IMG/VR virus record: IMGVR_UViG_3300044627_003686
Location: 1 to 41,550 of that record
Strand: one strand, 5' to 3'
DNA from: a virus
DNA: 41,550 nt
Below the pieces are notes generated by a model. That model saw nothing but the letters and a program-made list of their open reading frames with translations, searched no databases and was not told the origin of the DNA. A program made the translations under genes and the position numbers. Numbering within the stretch: the stretch's first letter is position 1; the number at the start of each line of letters is the position of its first letter. Of this stretch, positions 7,909 to 15,680 are shown in pieces.

Positions 7909-9471
7909 ATGCCCATCGTAACCTCGATCGACAAAGAGGGCCGCTGCTGGCTGGTGCTCCAGCCCCCCTATGAGTCTGGCAAGCCGCTGTATGTGCTGGA
8001 GCCCTCGCACATGTGGCTGATCCCTGAGCCCATCCACCGTCGCCGCCAAGGTCCGCGCCTGCTCGCGGCGCTCGTGCCCCACGCGATCACGGCGGATGCG
8101 CTGCGCGCGTCCTGCTCGACCACCGACGAGGCGGCACGTTATGAGGTCAAGCAGCTCGACGATCAGCTCACGCTGATCGCGCATCGCGAGGTGCTTGATC
8201 TGGATGAGCAGGGGCGCCGCCGCATGGTGTTCGTGCATGGCAGCTCCATCCCCGTCATCTTCGCGCCGCTGCTCGATCGCGCCGTCTCGCCGCCGTCATG
8301 GCCGCTATCGCTCATCCCGCGCAGCTTCCCCTCGTCGCTGACGGCGGAGCTGGCGCGCGTCGTCACCACCGCGCGTCATGGCCTGCTCTCGTGGCTGTAT
8401 CCTGTGGACGGGATCGCGCTCGACAGCGATCCCGTCTGGATCATGGATCTCGGCATGGCGATGCGCGCGGTGTTTGGCGTGGACGCTTCACAGCCCGAGG
8501 AGCGCGTCATCGAGGCGCTGCGGCGCTACGCGGAGCATTACGGCATGGATGATCCCGTGCCGCCGCCACCCGAGGAGACGCCGCTGGCGCGGGCGCTGCG
8601 GCTCGGCATTGAGGAGCAGAACGCTGGCACGACGGTGGAGCAGGCGGATCTGCCCCCGATCGCGCAGCCGTGGAGCTTCGAGGAGATGCAAGACAACGCG
8701 CTGACCACAAAGGACGGCAAGGTCTGGCGCGTGATCGAGCTGCTGCCGCCGCTGGCGGCCCGTATGAGCTGGTGCTTGCTCGTGGAGCGGGAGAGCAAAT
8801 ACAGCCCGCAGGCGCTCATCACGTTTGAGGCGTGGTGGGCGGCGCGCGGCAACGGCTGGCGGCTCGAACAGGCGCCGCTGATGGAGTCAGAAGAGCGAGC
8901 GGTACGCGCCGCCCACATCCCGCTCGAAGGCAAGACCGCCATGTTCTACGAGTTCACGCGGGTCGGCGTGGTGCAGGCGACCTACAAGCGCGACGGGTCG
9001 GCGTGGCGCATCGCAGAGATCCTCCAAGAGCGCCACTTCAAGGCGCCGCCGCCCGCCCCGGTCAAGCTCAACATTCAGCTTGGTCGCAGCCTCTCGGCGC
9101 TGATCAACAAGCAAGCTCCAGCCGCGCCACCTGCCCCGCAGCCCTCCAGCTCCGCAGCTTCGGCGCCTGAGCCCTCCCCCGCGCCGAGCACCACCGGCCA
9201 GCTTGATCTCGTCGAGGCGATTCAGCAGATCAGATCGGAGGCGCAGGAGATGGCCGAAAAACACCGCCAGCAGGAGGCGCAGCAAGCGCTCGAAGCGCTG
9301 CGACTCCTCAAGAAAAAGAGCCTCTTGCGCGGGACGGCCAACCAGCCCCTCGCGCCCATCGCCGCGCCGCCCGTCGCTTCGCCCTTGCGTGCAGCGCCAG
9401 CTCCGAAGCACAATGAGGACACCGCGCTGCTCCAACGCCTCGCGCGGCTGAACAAGACCCCCAAAAAGTGA
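7909..9471 (+). CDS. Large protein of unknown function with Pro/Ala-rich and coiled-coil tail
   Basis: This encodes about 520 residues from an ATG with AAGGA 8 bases upstream. I do not recognise the family. Residues 1-220 look globular and rich in beta and hydrophobic segments. A second globular part covers about 225-400, with several Trp. A long Pro/Ala/Ser-rich linker follows, then a short coiled coil rich in Glu, Gln and Ala near residue 450, and a basic end. The gene sits between the SF2 helicase and the helicase loader, so it may act in replication. Confidence 0.7.
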   Translation: MPIVTSIDKEGRCWLVLQPPYESGKPLYVLEPSHMWLIPEPIHRRRQGPRLLAALVPHAITADALRASCSTTDEAARYEVKQLDDQLTLIAHREVLDLDEQGRRRMVFVHGSSIPVIFAPLLDRAVSPPSWPLSLIPRSFPSSLTAELARVVTTARHGLLSWLYPVDGIALDSDPVWIMDLGMAMRAVFGVDASQPEERVIEALRRYAEHYGMDDPVPPPPEETPLARALRLGIEEQNAGTTVEQADLPPIAQPWSFEEMQDNALTTKDGKVWRVIELLPPLAARMSWCLLVERESKYSPQALITFEAWWAARGNGWRLEQAPLMESEERAVRAAHIPLEGKTAMFYEFTRVGVVQATYKRDGSAWRIAEILQERHFKAPPPAPVKLNIQLGRSLSALINKQAPAAPPAPQPSSSAASAPEPSPAPSTTGQLDLVEAIQQIRSEAQEMAEKHRQQEAQQALEALRLLKKKSLLRGTANQPLAPIAAPPVASPLRAAPAPKHNEDTALLQRLARLNKTPKK

Positions 9472-9480
9472 GCCCACCCC

Positions 9481-9831
9481 ATGACCAGCGATCAGAACAA
9501 CCCGCCCCAAGGCGCAGGATTGATCAGCGGCGGGGCGGAGCACCTGCCGATCATGGGCGAGCTGATCGATACGCCTGATGGGGAGGCGCTGGTGGTTTCT
9601 GTCACAAGCTCTGGTGATGTCATGTGGGATGCTGCCATGATGCGGCGCGTCCGCGCCCATACCGCAGGCCATCCAGAACGATTTGCGCTGCTGCACGTCA
9701 AGATGCTTGCAAGCGGCAAAGAGACGACATATCCTTCTTGGCAAGTCACGCGCCGCGCGGCACCCGCCAAGGGTCCGATCTGGCGCCAGAACCTTGTTGC
9801 CACTATTGGCGCGGGGTTCAATAAACCATGA
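9481..9831 (+). CDS. Small protein of unknown function
   Basis: This encodes 116 residues starting 9 bases after the previous stop. The N terminus is Gly/Asn-rich, followed by a likely alpha/beta domain containing LPIMGELIDTPDGEALVVSV. No known motif or membrane segment is visible. It is located immediately before the helicase-loader gene. Codon use looks like its neighbours. Confidence 0.6.
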   Translation: MTSDQNNPPQGAGLISGGAEHLPIMGELIDTPDGEALVVSVTSSGDVMWDAAMMRRVRAHTAGHPERFALLHVKMLASGKETTYPSWQVTRRAAPAKGPIWRQNLVATIGAGFNKP

Positions 9832-9876
9832 GCTGCGATGGTGGTATTGCAGCTCTTCACCCGCAAGGAATCGCGG

Positions 9877-10698
9877 ATGAACCTCGCTCAATCAATGGGC
9901 GTCATTGTGGAGAAGGATCTCCACAAGATGCGTCTCCCTGTTCACGTCCACACCGCGCGTCTGGCTCACCTTCGCGAGACGCCTTCGTTTGGCGCCATCT
10001 CAAAATATATCGCCAATATCCATGAGTTGAGCGCGAGAGGTAAGGGCGTCTGTATGGTCGGCCCGACGCAGAGTGATCGACTCACACCGTCTGCCATTCT
10101 GCTGCGCGCGTTCCGCGTCTACGGCGCCACATGCCTCTATGTACACGCCGACGATCTGCGGCCCTCCCAGAACCGCTCAGAGGTCAAGCTCATGGATCAG
10201 GCGCGCACCTCTCAGGTGCTCTTGCTCGACGAGCTTCCCATCATGCCTTCTCACCTCTCCGATCAGATCGTCTCCCTGCTCCGCCGCCGCCGCGCCTCCG
10301 GCCTGATCACGCTCGCGACCCTCTCTGTCATGGTCTGTCTGCTGGAGAACACCATGCGCGACGTGTACGCCGACAGCATGTACTTCCTGAGCGCGACCCC
10401 TGAGAAGGTATGGGTTGATCTGGAGCTGCCCGAAGCCTCCCGCGTGTATGCCTCCCCCATCAAGTCTTCTGCTGCTGCTCCTGTACCTGTATCAGCCGCG
10501 TCCCGAGGCGCCGCGTCGCTTGAGGTCGATGAAGACCTCGTGACACCAGCGCTCGCTGCTGCCGCCTCCCCTCCTCCAGCCGCCCCCTCCGAGGACAACG
10601 ATCGCGAGCTGCCGACGCCGCCCGCTGCGGTGGTGCTTCCGCGCCGCGCGCCCGAGCCCATCAAGCGCCGCCTGAACGATAAGGAGGGCGCCAGATGA
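9877..10698 (+). CDS. DnaC/IstB-like helicase loader with degenerate P-loop
   Basis: This encodes about 273 residues. The layout is that of an AAA+ helicase loader: a helical N terminus, then KYIANIHELSARGKGVCMVG, the P-loop position, a strand with CLYVHADDL, Walker B VLLLDELP (about 114-121), and a third strand with GLITLATLS. It is directly upstream of, and overlaps by ATGA, the DnaB-like helicase it would load. The P-loop reads VGPTQSDRLT and lacks the GKT lysine. The C-terminal 90 residues are an Ala/Pro-rich tail containing AAPVPVSA, encoded by a copy of the dispersed repeat. The ATG at 9877 is preferred over 9838 because AAGGAA lies upstream. Confidence 0.65.
   Translation: MNLAQSMGVIVEKDLHKMRLPVHVHTARLAHLRETPSFGAISKYIANIHELSARGKGVCMVGPTQSDRLTPSAILLRAFRVYGATCLYVHADDLRPSQNRSEVKLMDQARTSQVLLLDELPIMPSHLSDQIVSLLRRRRASGLITLATLSVMVCLLENTMRDVYADSMYFLSATPEKVWVDLELPEASRVYASPIKSSAAAPVPVSAASRGAASLEVDEDLVTPALAAAASPPPAAPSEDNDRELPTPPAAVVLPRRAPEPIKRRLNDKEGAR
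10471..10500 (+). repeat. Dispersed repeat, copy D (in frame in the helicase loader)
   Basis: The complete core lies at 10480-10496. It is read in the GCT-CCT-GTA-CCT-GTA-TCA frame as AAPVPVSA, within a Pro/Ala-rich linker where an insertion would be tolerated. Confidence 0.85.
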
Positions 10699-12053
10699 AC
10701 CAGCAGGGCACAAAGCGATCTGTGAAGCCTCCCAAGCTCGATGGGTCGTCTTCGGCGTCTATGACAGAGCAGTTTATGATCCGCAGCGCTGTTCACCAGC
10801 ATCGAACGCTCGAAGCGCTCACCGAGTTTGGGATCAAGGAGTGGATGTTGTCTGGCGAGGGGCGCGTCGCCTTTCAGGCGGTGTCACGCTACCTTCAAGC
10901 CAACGATGGGCTGTGGCCGCCCGAGCTTCTGATCGTGGAGATCATGGGGTGGCAGGCGATGCCGCTTGAGGATATGCCCGGCATCTCGCTGCGCCACGCC
11001 TGCACGATGATCGTGGAGGGTCACGGGCGCAGCCGCATGATGGAGGGCATCAACGAGATCGTGCGGCTGTTGAGCACACCGGCAGATCAATTCAAGCTCG
11101 CCCATGAGACGCTGCGCCGCATCTCTGACGAGGTGACGCAGGTTGTGTCGGGGAACGCCAACTCTGTGAGCCTCTACGACCTGTATCCGATCGCCGCCGA
11201 GCGCTACGAGCTGATCAGGAGCGGGGAGCTTGGCATCGACATGCCGTGGCCGACACCATCCAAAGCCTGCGGCGGCTATAAGCTCGGCCAGTTCTGCGTC
11301 TTGGTCGCGCGCCCGAAGTCTTACAAGACGTGGCTGCTGCTGCACACCGCGCTACATCTGCGCGCGAAGGGGCTGCGCGTCTTGTTCATCTCGCCCGAGC
11401 TGAACACGCGAGAGCTTGCTGGACGCGCAGCGTGTTGCGAGTTCAAGACCTCTTATGTACGCTACTCGTCAGGCTCCCTCACCGCCGCCGAACAGAAAGC
11501 GTTTATGAACGCTGCTTTCGGCATGAAGGGCAAGGGCGGCTTTGATGTGCGCGAGGATGCGATGCGCGTGGACAAGGAGAGCGTCACCGGGCTCGTGGAC
11601 ACGCTTGATCCTGACGTGATCGTGGTGGACTCGTTCTATAAGGCTGGCGAGGGGCGCGACAAGACCGCCCAGATCGTCGATGCCTCTGATTGGGCGAGCC
11701 GCTTGAAGAGCCGAGGGCGTCCGCGTCTCGTGCTGGTGACGACGCAGTTTAACAGAAACGTGGACGGCACCGAAGGCAGCGTGAACGGCGACAATATCTT
11801 CGGATCGGATGCGATCTTGCAAGACGCCGACATGATCCACGGTCTATGGGTTGAGCAGGAGGGCACCGTGAACATGCGTCAGCTCGCCATCCGCGACGGG
11901 CGCTGGCACCCTGACATCAGGATCAGGACAGACCTTGAGAAGATGTGCTTCGATGAGGTCGCGCCCGAAGACGGTCCCGATCCCGGATCTTCACAGCCCC
12001 CTCCCCGCGCCAAGAAGGATGTCGATCTGAGCTTCTTGGAAGATAACTTCTGA
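10695..12053 (+). CDS. DnaB-like replicative helicase
   Basis: This encodes 452 residues. It has the two-part DnaB plan: an N-terminal helical domain (about 20-150) and a RecA-like ATPase domain from about 185. Walker A is ARPKSYKT (205-212), followed by helix WLLLHTALHLRAKG. ISPE gives the catalytic Glu near 235, IVVDSFY gives the Walker B Asp near 312, and VTTQFNR is the Gln motif. The usual GRPGxGKT loop is altered to PKSYKT, but the Lys and Thr are kept. It would unwind the fork with the loader just upstream and the primase at 12877. The C terminus, FLEDNF, is acidic and could be a protein-binding tail. Confidence 0.85.
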   Translation: MNQQGTKRSVKPPKLDGSSSASMTEQFMIRSAVHQHRTLEALTEFGIKEWMLSGEGRVAFQAVSRYLQANDGLWPPELLIVEIMGWQAMPLEDMPGISLRHACTMIVEGHGRSRMMEGINEIVRLLSTPADQFKLAHETLRRISDEVTQVVSGNANSVSLYDLYPIAAERYELIRSGELGIDMPWPTPSKACGGYKLGQFCVLVARPKSYKTWLLLHTALHLRAKGLRVLFISPELNTRELAGRAACCEFKTSYVRYSSGSLTAAEQKAFMNAAFGMKGKGGFDVREDAMRVDKESVTGLVDTLDPDVIVVDSFYKAGEGRDKTAQIVDASDWASRLKSRGRPRLVLVTTQFNRNVDGTEGSVNGDNIFGSDAILQDADMIHGLWVEQEGTVNMRQLAIRDGRWHPDIRIRTDLEKMCFDEVAPEDGPDPGSSQPPPRAKKDVDLSFLEDNF

Positions 12054-12087
12054 TAGCAAAAACACCACGAAACTCACAGGAGATGCT

Positions 12088-12447
12088 ATGAGCGATCACA
12101 CACAGGATGATCTGAACCGTTGTGCAGCGCAGGTCGCTGCGGGCCTTATGGCGCGCGGCTGGGCGGTGCGCCGCGAGGAGGCGCTGCTGTCTTGCGGCAT
12201 TGGCGATATTTATATGCTGCGGCTCCAGATCCAGCCCAAGGATCTGCACATGACGATCGCGGAGCTTGTGACGCAGGCGCATGGCGATCTGTTGACCGTC
12301 TCGAAGGGTCGCAACATCGTGCCGGTGAAGCCCCACGCCCCCGCGCCCGAGGAGCGTGTGATCTCCGCCTCTCAGCGCCAGATCAGGGACGCCAAGAACC
12401 GCCGCGCTGCTCGCTCCGGGCGGCTCGGCAAGGGGGATGGTGTATGA
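12088..12447 (+). CDS. Protein of unknown function between helicase and primase
   Basis: This encodes 119 residues from an ATG with AGGAG upstream. The N-terminal 75 residues look like a small alpha/beta domain with SCGIGDIYMLRLQ. The C-terminal part is strongly basic and may touch nucleic acid. Its stop overlaps the next ATG (ATGA), so it belongs to the replication operon. No family is recognised. Confidence 0.65.
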   Translation: MSDHTQDDLNRCAAQVAAGLMARGWAVRREEALLSCGIGDIYMLRLQIQPKDLHMTIAELVTQAHGDLLTVSKGRNIVPVKPHAPAPEERVISASQRQIRDAKNRRAARSGRLGKGDGV

Positions 12448-12893
12448 CGATCAACCTCCCCACAAAGCCCGCCCACGCTGCCCTCCGCGCTGGCGACTGG
12501 CTCATGTATCACGGTGTCAGGTATGAGGTGAGCGCCGTTGTCGTCTACGCGGACGCCCGCGTTGAGGTTTCGACCGCCACAGGGCACGTCTTGACCTTTG
12601 ACGATATGGAGGACGCGGTGAGCGCGATCTACTCGCGGGTCGAGGACCGCCACAGCGAGATCGCTCTTGATCTGCGGGTCAAGGAGGCGATGCTTGCGAG
12701 CCAGCTTCACATGCACCTCATGGTTCCGGCCTCCGGGCCAGAGGCAGAGCTGGTGCAAATGGAGCTGATGTATGCGCTGATGGAGGTGCGCCGCCGCATG
12801 GCGTCGCGCGGCCAGCGCGCCTCCAAGGCGGCTCAAGTCGAGGTCGCGGACAGCCAGCCATTCAGCGGGGGCGGCGGTGTTAAGTCAAAATGA
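12444..12893 (+). CDS. Protein of unknown function, translationally coupled to primase
   Basis: This encodes 149 residues. The ATG overlaps the previous stop by ATGA, and the end overlaps the primase start by 17 bases. The first 60 residues contain a beta-rich SH3-like pattern (AGDWLMYHGVRYEVSAVV, then VEVSTATGHVLTF). A helical C-terminal half follows, with many Met, and ends in a Gly-rich tail. No motif fixes a function. Confidence 0.65.
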   Translation: MTINLPTKPAHAALRAGDWLMYHGVRYEVSAVVVYADARVEVSTATGHVLTFDDMEDAVSAIYSRVEDRHSEIALDLRVKEAMLASQLHMHLMVPASGPEAELVQMELMYALMEVRRRMASRGQRASKAAQVEVADSQPFSGGGGVKSK

Positions 12894-14052
12894 CATCTTC
12901 CATTATCTGTCGATGCTCGGCATACAGACATCGACCAAGATCAAGACCAACGGCAAGTGGATCAACTTCTCCTGCCCGCTCGCACCGTGGACACACGAGA
13001 AGGGGGCGGACAAGTCCCCCTCGTTCGGCATCTCGCTGACCGAGATCAGCGCGTTCTCCTGCTACGCCTGCCACCATCACGGCACCCTCTCTGACTTCGC
13101 CCGCCTGTACTGCGATCTTGCGGGCGGTGATCCGCGCGCAGCGATCGACTACTCCCGCGAGCAAGAGCTGCCCGCGATGCGCGACCGCGCCGAGCGAGCG
13201 CAGCAGATGCGCGGCAACGATCCGATGGCGCGCATGTGGGCGGCGTCGAGCGTGCGCGCCGCGCATGTGAAGGACTGGACGATCGACTTTGAACGCCCGC
13301 GCCTCTCGCCTCGCATGATCAGCCGGTACGATGTGGATGTGGAGCACCCCTACATCGTCAAGCGCGGCATCACGCCTACCACCGCGCAGGCGTGGGGGCT
13401 GCGCATCCAGCCCGACTACAACCGACGCGGCTATGACCGGCTCGTGTTCCCCGTGTACGACATCCAAGGCCACCTGCTCGCGTACAGCTCTCGCATGACG
13501 TGGGACAAGCCAACCTGCACCGCCTGCGATCACACCGGCGAGGATGTGTCGTGGGGCATGTGGCCTAACGATGACGGGACGGGCGGCTGTCCCAAGTGTC
13601 ATGCGTTTGTGCCTCCAAAATACATGCACAGCAAGGGCTTCACCCGTAACCTTTACCTGTATGGCGAGCACCTGATCGATCCGGCGAAGCGGGTGGGCGT
13701 GCTGGTGGAAGGCAACATGAGCCCGCTGCGGCTGTGGCAGCTCGGGGTAAAGAATGTGGTCGCAACCCTCGGGTCAAAGGTCGGCACAGAGCTGCCGAAC
13801 GTCCGCGACGAAACACCGGGCCAGCAGCTCTATCAAGCTGGCAAGCACTTCGATGAGCTGGTATTGATCGCTGACGTGGATCAGGCGGGCGCGAGCTGGT
13901 GCCGCACGATCCAGAGCTTTTATGACCAAGCGAGCCTTGGCCGCAAGCGCGTGCATGTGGTGGAGCTGCCGGAGGCGGGAACGGACCCGGCAGACATGCG
14001 CGTCACAGATGAGATGCTGCTCAAGCTCTTGCAACCCTTCAACGTCTGGTAA
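12877..14052 (+). CDS. DNA primase (CHC2 zinc finger and TOPRIM) with an extra zinc ribbon
   Basis: This encodes 391 residues and makes RNA primers at the phage fork. The N-terminal CHC2-type zinc finger has C33, H40, C62 and C65. The catalytic core shows the YDRLVFPVYD and YSSRM strands, then PPKYMHSKGF. The TOPRIM part has VLVEG with E278 and IADVDQAG with D333 and D335. An insert carrying CTAC (214-217) and CPKC (238-241) lies between the core motifs, looking like a second zinc ribbon. The GTG start is chosen because the next in-frame ATG is inside the zinc domain. The helicase-primase pair resembles T4 gp41/gp61 in role. Confidence 0.85.
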   Translation: MLSQNDIFHYLSMLGIQTSTKIKTNGKWINFSCPLAPWTHEKGADKSPSFGISLTEISAFSCYACHHHGTLSDFARLYCDLAGGDPRAAIDYSREQELPAMRDRAERAQQMRGNDPMARMWAASSVRAAHVKDWTIDFERPRLSPRMISRYDVDVEHPYIVKRGITPTTAQAWGLRIQPDYNRRGYDRLVFPVYDIQGHLLAYSSRMTWDKPTCTACDHTGEDVSWGMWPNDDGTGGCPKCHAFVPPKYMHSKGFTRNLYLYGEHLIDPAKRVGVLVEGNMSPLRLWQLGVKNVVATLGSKVGTELPNVRDETPGQQLYQAGKHFDELVLIADVDQAGASWCRTIQSFYDQASLGRKRVHVVELPEAGTDPADMRVTDEMLLKLLQPFNVW

Positions 14053-14066
14053 CACGAGGAGAGAAC

Positions 14067-14696
14067 ATGCCAGCCCATATGCCGCCGTCATTCAAGGAAG
14101 AGGTCGCCTACTACAAGCGAGCGCTTGCCTATGCGCAGTCGATCGATGAGATCGAGGTCCAAGCTGATCGCGTGATCGTGCTCATGGCGCCGTTTTTTCA
14201 GCACCGTGGACACATCCTGATGCCGATCCCCGAGGGCTTCGGGCTCCAGCAGGTTTGGCCGCGAACGGGCGTGGTGCTGCGCGTCGGCTCCAGCTTCGAG
14301 GCCAAGGCGGGGATACAGATCAAGCCGGGCGACGAGCTGCTGTTCAACAAGCTGTACGCGGTGCAGTTCTTCGGGTCGAGCAACCTGTTCGCAGATCACT
14401 CGCGCGGCACCGACAACAAGAGCGAGATGGGCTTCCTGCGTGGGATCGACATCATCGGCAAGATCGAGCATGACCTGCTTGGTAAGCTGGTGCGCTGGAC
14501 GATCCCCGGCCAGCCCGAGATCCCCGAGTTTGTGCCGTGGCCTGCGCAGCAGCAGGCGCGCGTCGTCGAGGAGTGCGGTGTGTATGGCGGGCTCGCGCGC
14601 TGCGAGCGCGTCGGCGCGCTGCCCTCGGATGATGAGCTGCTTGTGCCGTATAACTGGATGGTTCGCGATGCCAAGGGAGTGATCGCGACCTTCTGA
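14067..14696 (+). CDS. GroES-like beta-barrel candidate (co-chaperonin-like)
   Basis: This encodes 209 residues from an ATG with GAGGAGAG upstream. About residues 33-105 have the GroES sequence rhythm: ADRVIVLMAP, RGHILMPIPEGF, GVVLRVGSSF, IKPGDELLFNKLYAVQF. Known co-chaperonins, including T4 gp31, share the pattern of GxVxxVG followed by xxxGDxVxF. The C-terminal 90 residues are extra and not recognised. A phage chaperonin partner would help fold the gp23-like capsid protein encoded downstream. The assignment rests on pattern only. A small unrelated beta barrel remains possible. Confidence 0.45.
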   Translation: MPAHMPPSFKEEVAYYKRALAYAQSIDEIEVQADRVIVLMAPFFQHRGHILMPIPEGFGLQQVWPRTGVVLRVGSSFEAKAGIQIKPGDELLFNKLYAVQFFGSSNLFADHSRGTDNKSEMGFLRGIDIIGKIEHDLLGKLVRWTIPGQPEIPEFVPWPAQQQARVVEECGVYGGLARCERVGALPSDDELLVPYNWMVRDAKGVIATF

Positions 14697-14726
14697 ACCA
14701 TCGAACCCATCTCCGCGAGGTGCCCC

Positions 14727-14996
14727 ATGAGGAAGGTGAACCACCAAGACTTCTGCGAGCTGTCACCGCTCCAGATCCTCAAGGGCTGCGTCGCGGGAGA
14801 TAGGATCGAGATGAGGCGGCTCACGACGACGCCGGGACGCAAGCGCTCGGCGCCGAAGGCCAAGGTCGAGACGTGCATCATCACGGTGCGCGCGACGTGT
14901 GAGGATGGGCTTGTGGGAGAGCCCTACGACATCGCATGGTGCGGATGCTGCACGATGGGATGGTTCTTTGGCAAGAAACTCAAAGAGGAGACATGA
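14727..14996 (+). CDS. Small protein of unknown function
   Basis: This encodes 89 residues, starting after GCGAGG. A basic stretch (PGRKRSAPKAK) is followed by a strand-rich part, and the end has WCGCC, which could bind metal or form disulfides. Its stop is 1 base before the ATG of the deformylase-like gene, and the two are probably co-translated. The function is unknown. Confidence 0.6.
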   Translation: MRKVNHQDFCELSPLQILKGCVAGDRIEMRRLTTTPGRKRSAPKAKVETCIITVRATCEDGLVGEPYDIAWCGCCTMGWFFGKKLKEET

Positions 14997-14997
14997 G

Positions 14998-15678
14998 ATG
15001 GATCAGAACAACAAGCCCGCCGCGCCGCGCGACGTGGACAAGACTCACAACCTGCGCGATCTGTTGATCGATGGCCCGCCGCTGTTCGACGGCGACGAGC
15101 CTGATGAAGTGCTGGTGTGGCCGCACCCGTGGCTGCGGATCAAGAGCCTCCCGATGGGCGAGTATTACGCGACGGACGACGCGCCCGTCGCGTTCGATGA
15201 GCTGGTGCCGCGCCTGCTCAAGACGATGCGGCAGCGCGAGGCGATCGGCCTGAGCGCGATCCTCATCGGCATCCCTGCGCGCGTCGCTGTGCTGGAGTTC
15301 TCACCAACGGACAAGCCGGAGGACCGGGCACACATCGCGCTCATCGACCCCGAGATCAAGTCTATGAGCAAGAAGCTCATTGAGGTGGAGGTGGGCTGCC
15401 TCTCGCTCCCCGGTGTCACCGCCAAGATCAAGCGCCCTGAGTCGATCGTGGTGACGACGGGGCGTTTTGGGATGCCGGGGCGCGTCGCGCTGGAGGCCAA
15501 GGGGCTCGTCGCCGCGAACGTCCTGCATCAGATGGACCTCATGGACGGTGTGCTCTACTGGCAGCGTCTCTCCCGCCAGCGCCAGCGCTCTTTGCTCAAG
15601 CAGTATGAGCGGCTGGTGCTCGATAAGATGGCAGGCGAGGCGGCCCCGGTGCTCAAGCAAGCGCTGTCGGAGGTTTAG
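14998..15678 (+). CDS. Peptide-deformylase-like protein lacking catalytic residues
   Basis: This encodes 226 residues. Active deformylases remove the formyl group from nascent proteins, using a metal held by one Cys and two His. The fold is clear from AIGLSAILIG (82-91), VGCLSLPGV (132-140) and VLHQMDLMDGVLY (175-187) in the right order. The key residues are changed. The motif 1 Gln is Leu89, the EGCLS Glu is Val132, and HExxH reads HQMDL, so the catalytic Glu is Gln178 and the second His ligand is Leu181. Cys134 and His177 remain. It is very likely inactive as a deformylase and may instead bind ribosomes or other partners. The ATG at 14998 has GGAG about 8 bases upstream. Confidence 0.75.
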   Translation: MDQNNKPAAPRDVDKTHNLRDLLIDGPPLFDGDEPDEVLVWPHPWLRIKSLPMGEYYATDDAPVAFDELVPRLLKTMRQREAIGLSAILIGIPARVAVLEFSPTDKPEDRAHIALIDPEIKSMSKKLIEVEVGCLSLPGVTAKIKRPESIVVTTGRFGMPGRVALEAKGLVAANVLHQMDLMDGVLYWQRLSRQRQRSLLKQYERLVLDKMAGEAAPVLKQALSEV

Positions 15679-15680
15679 TC

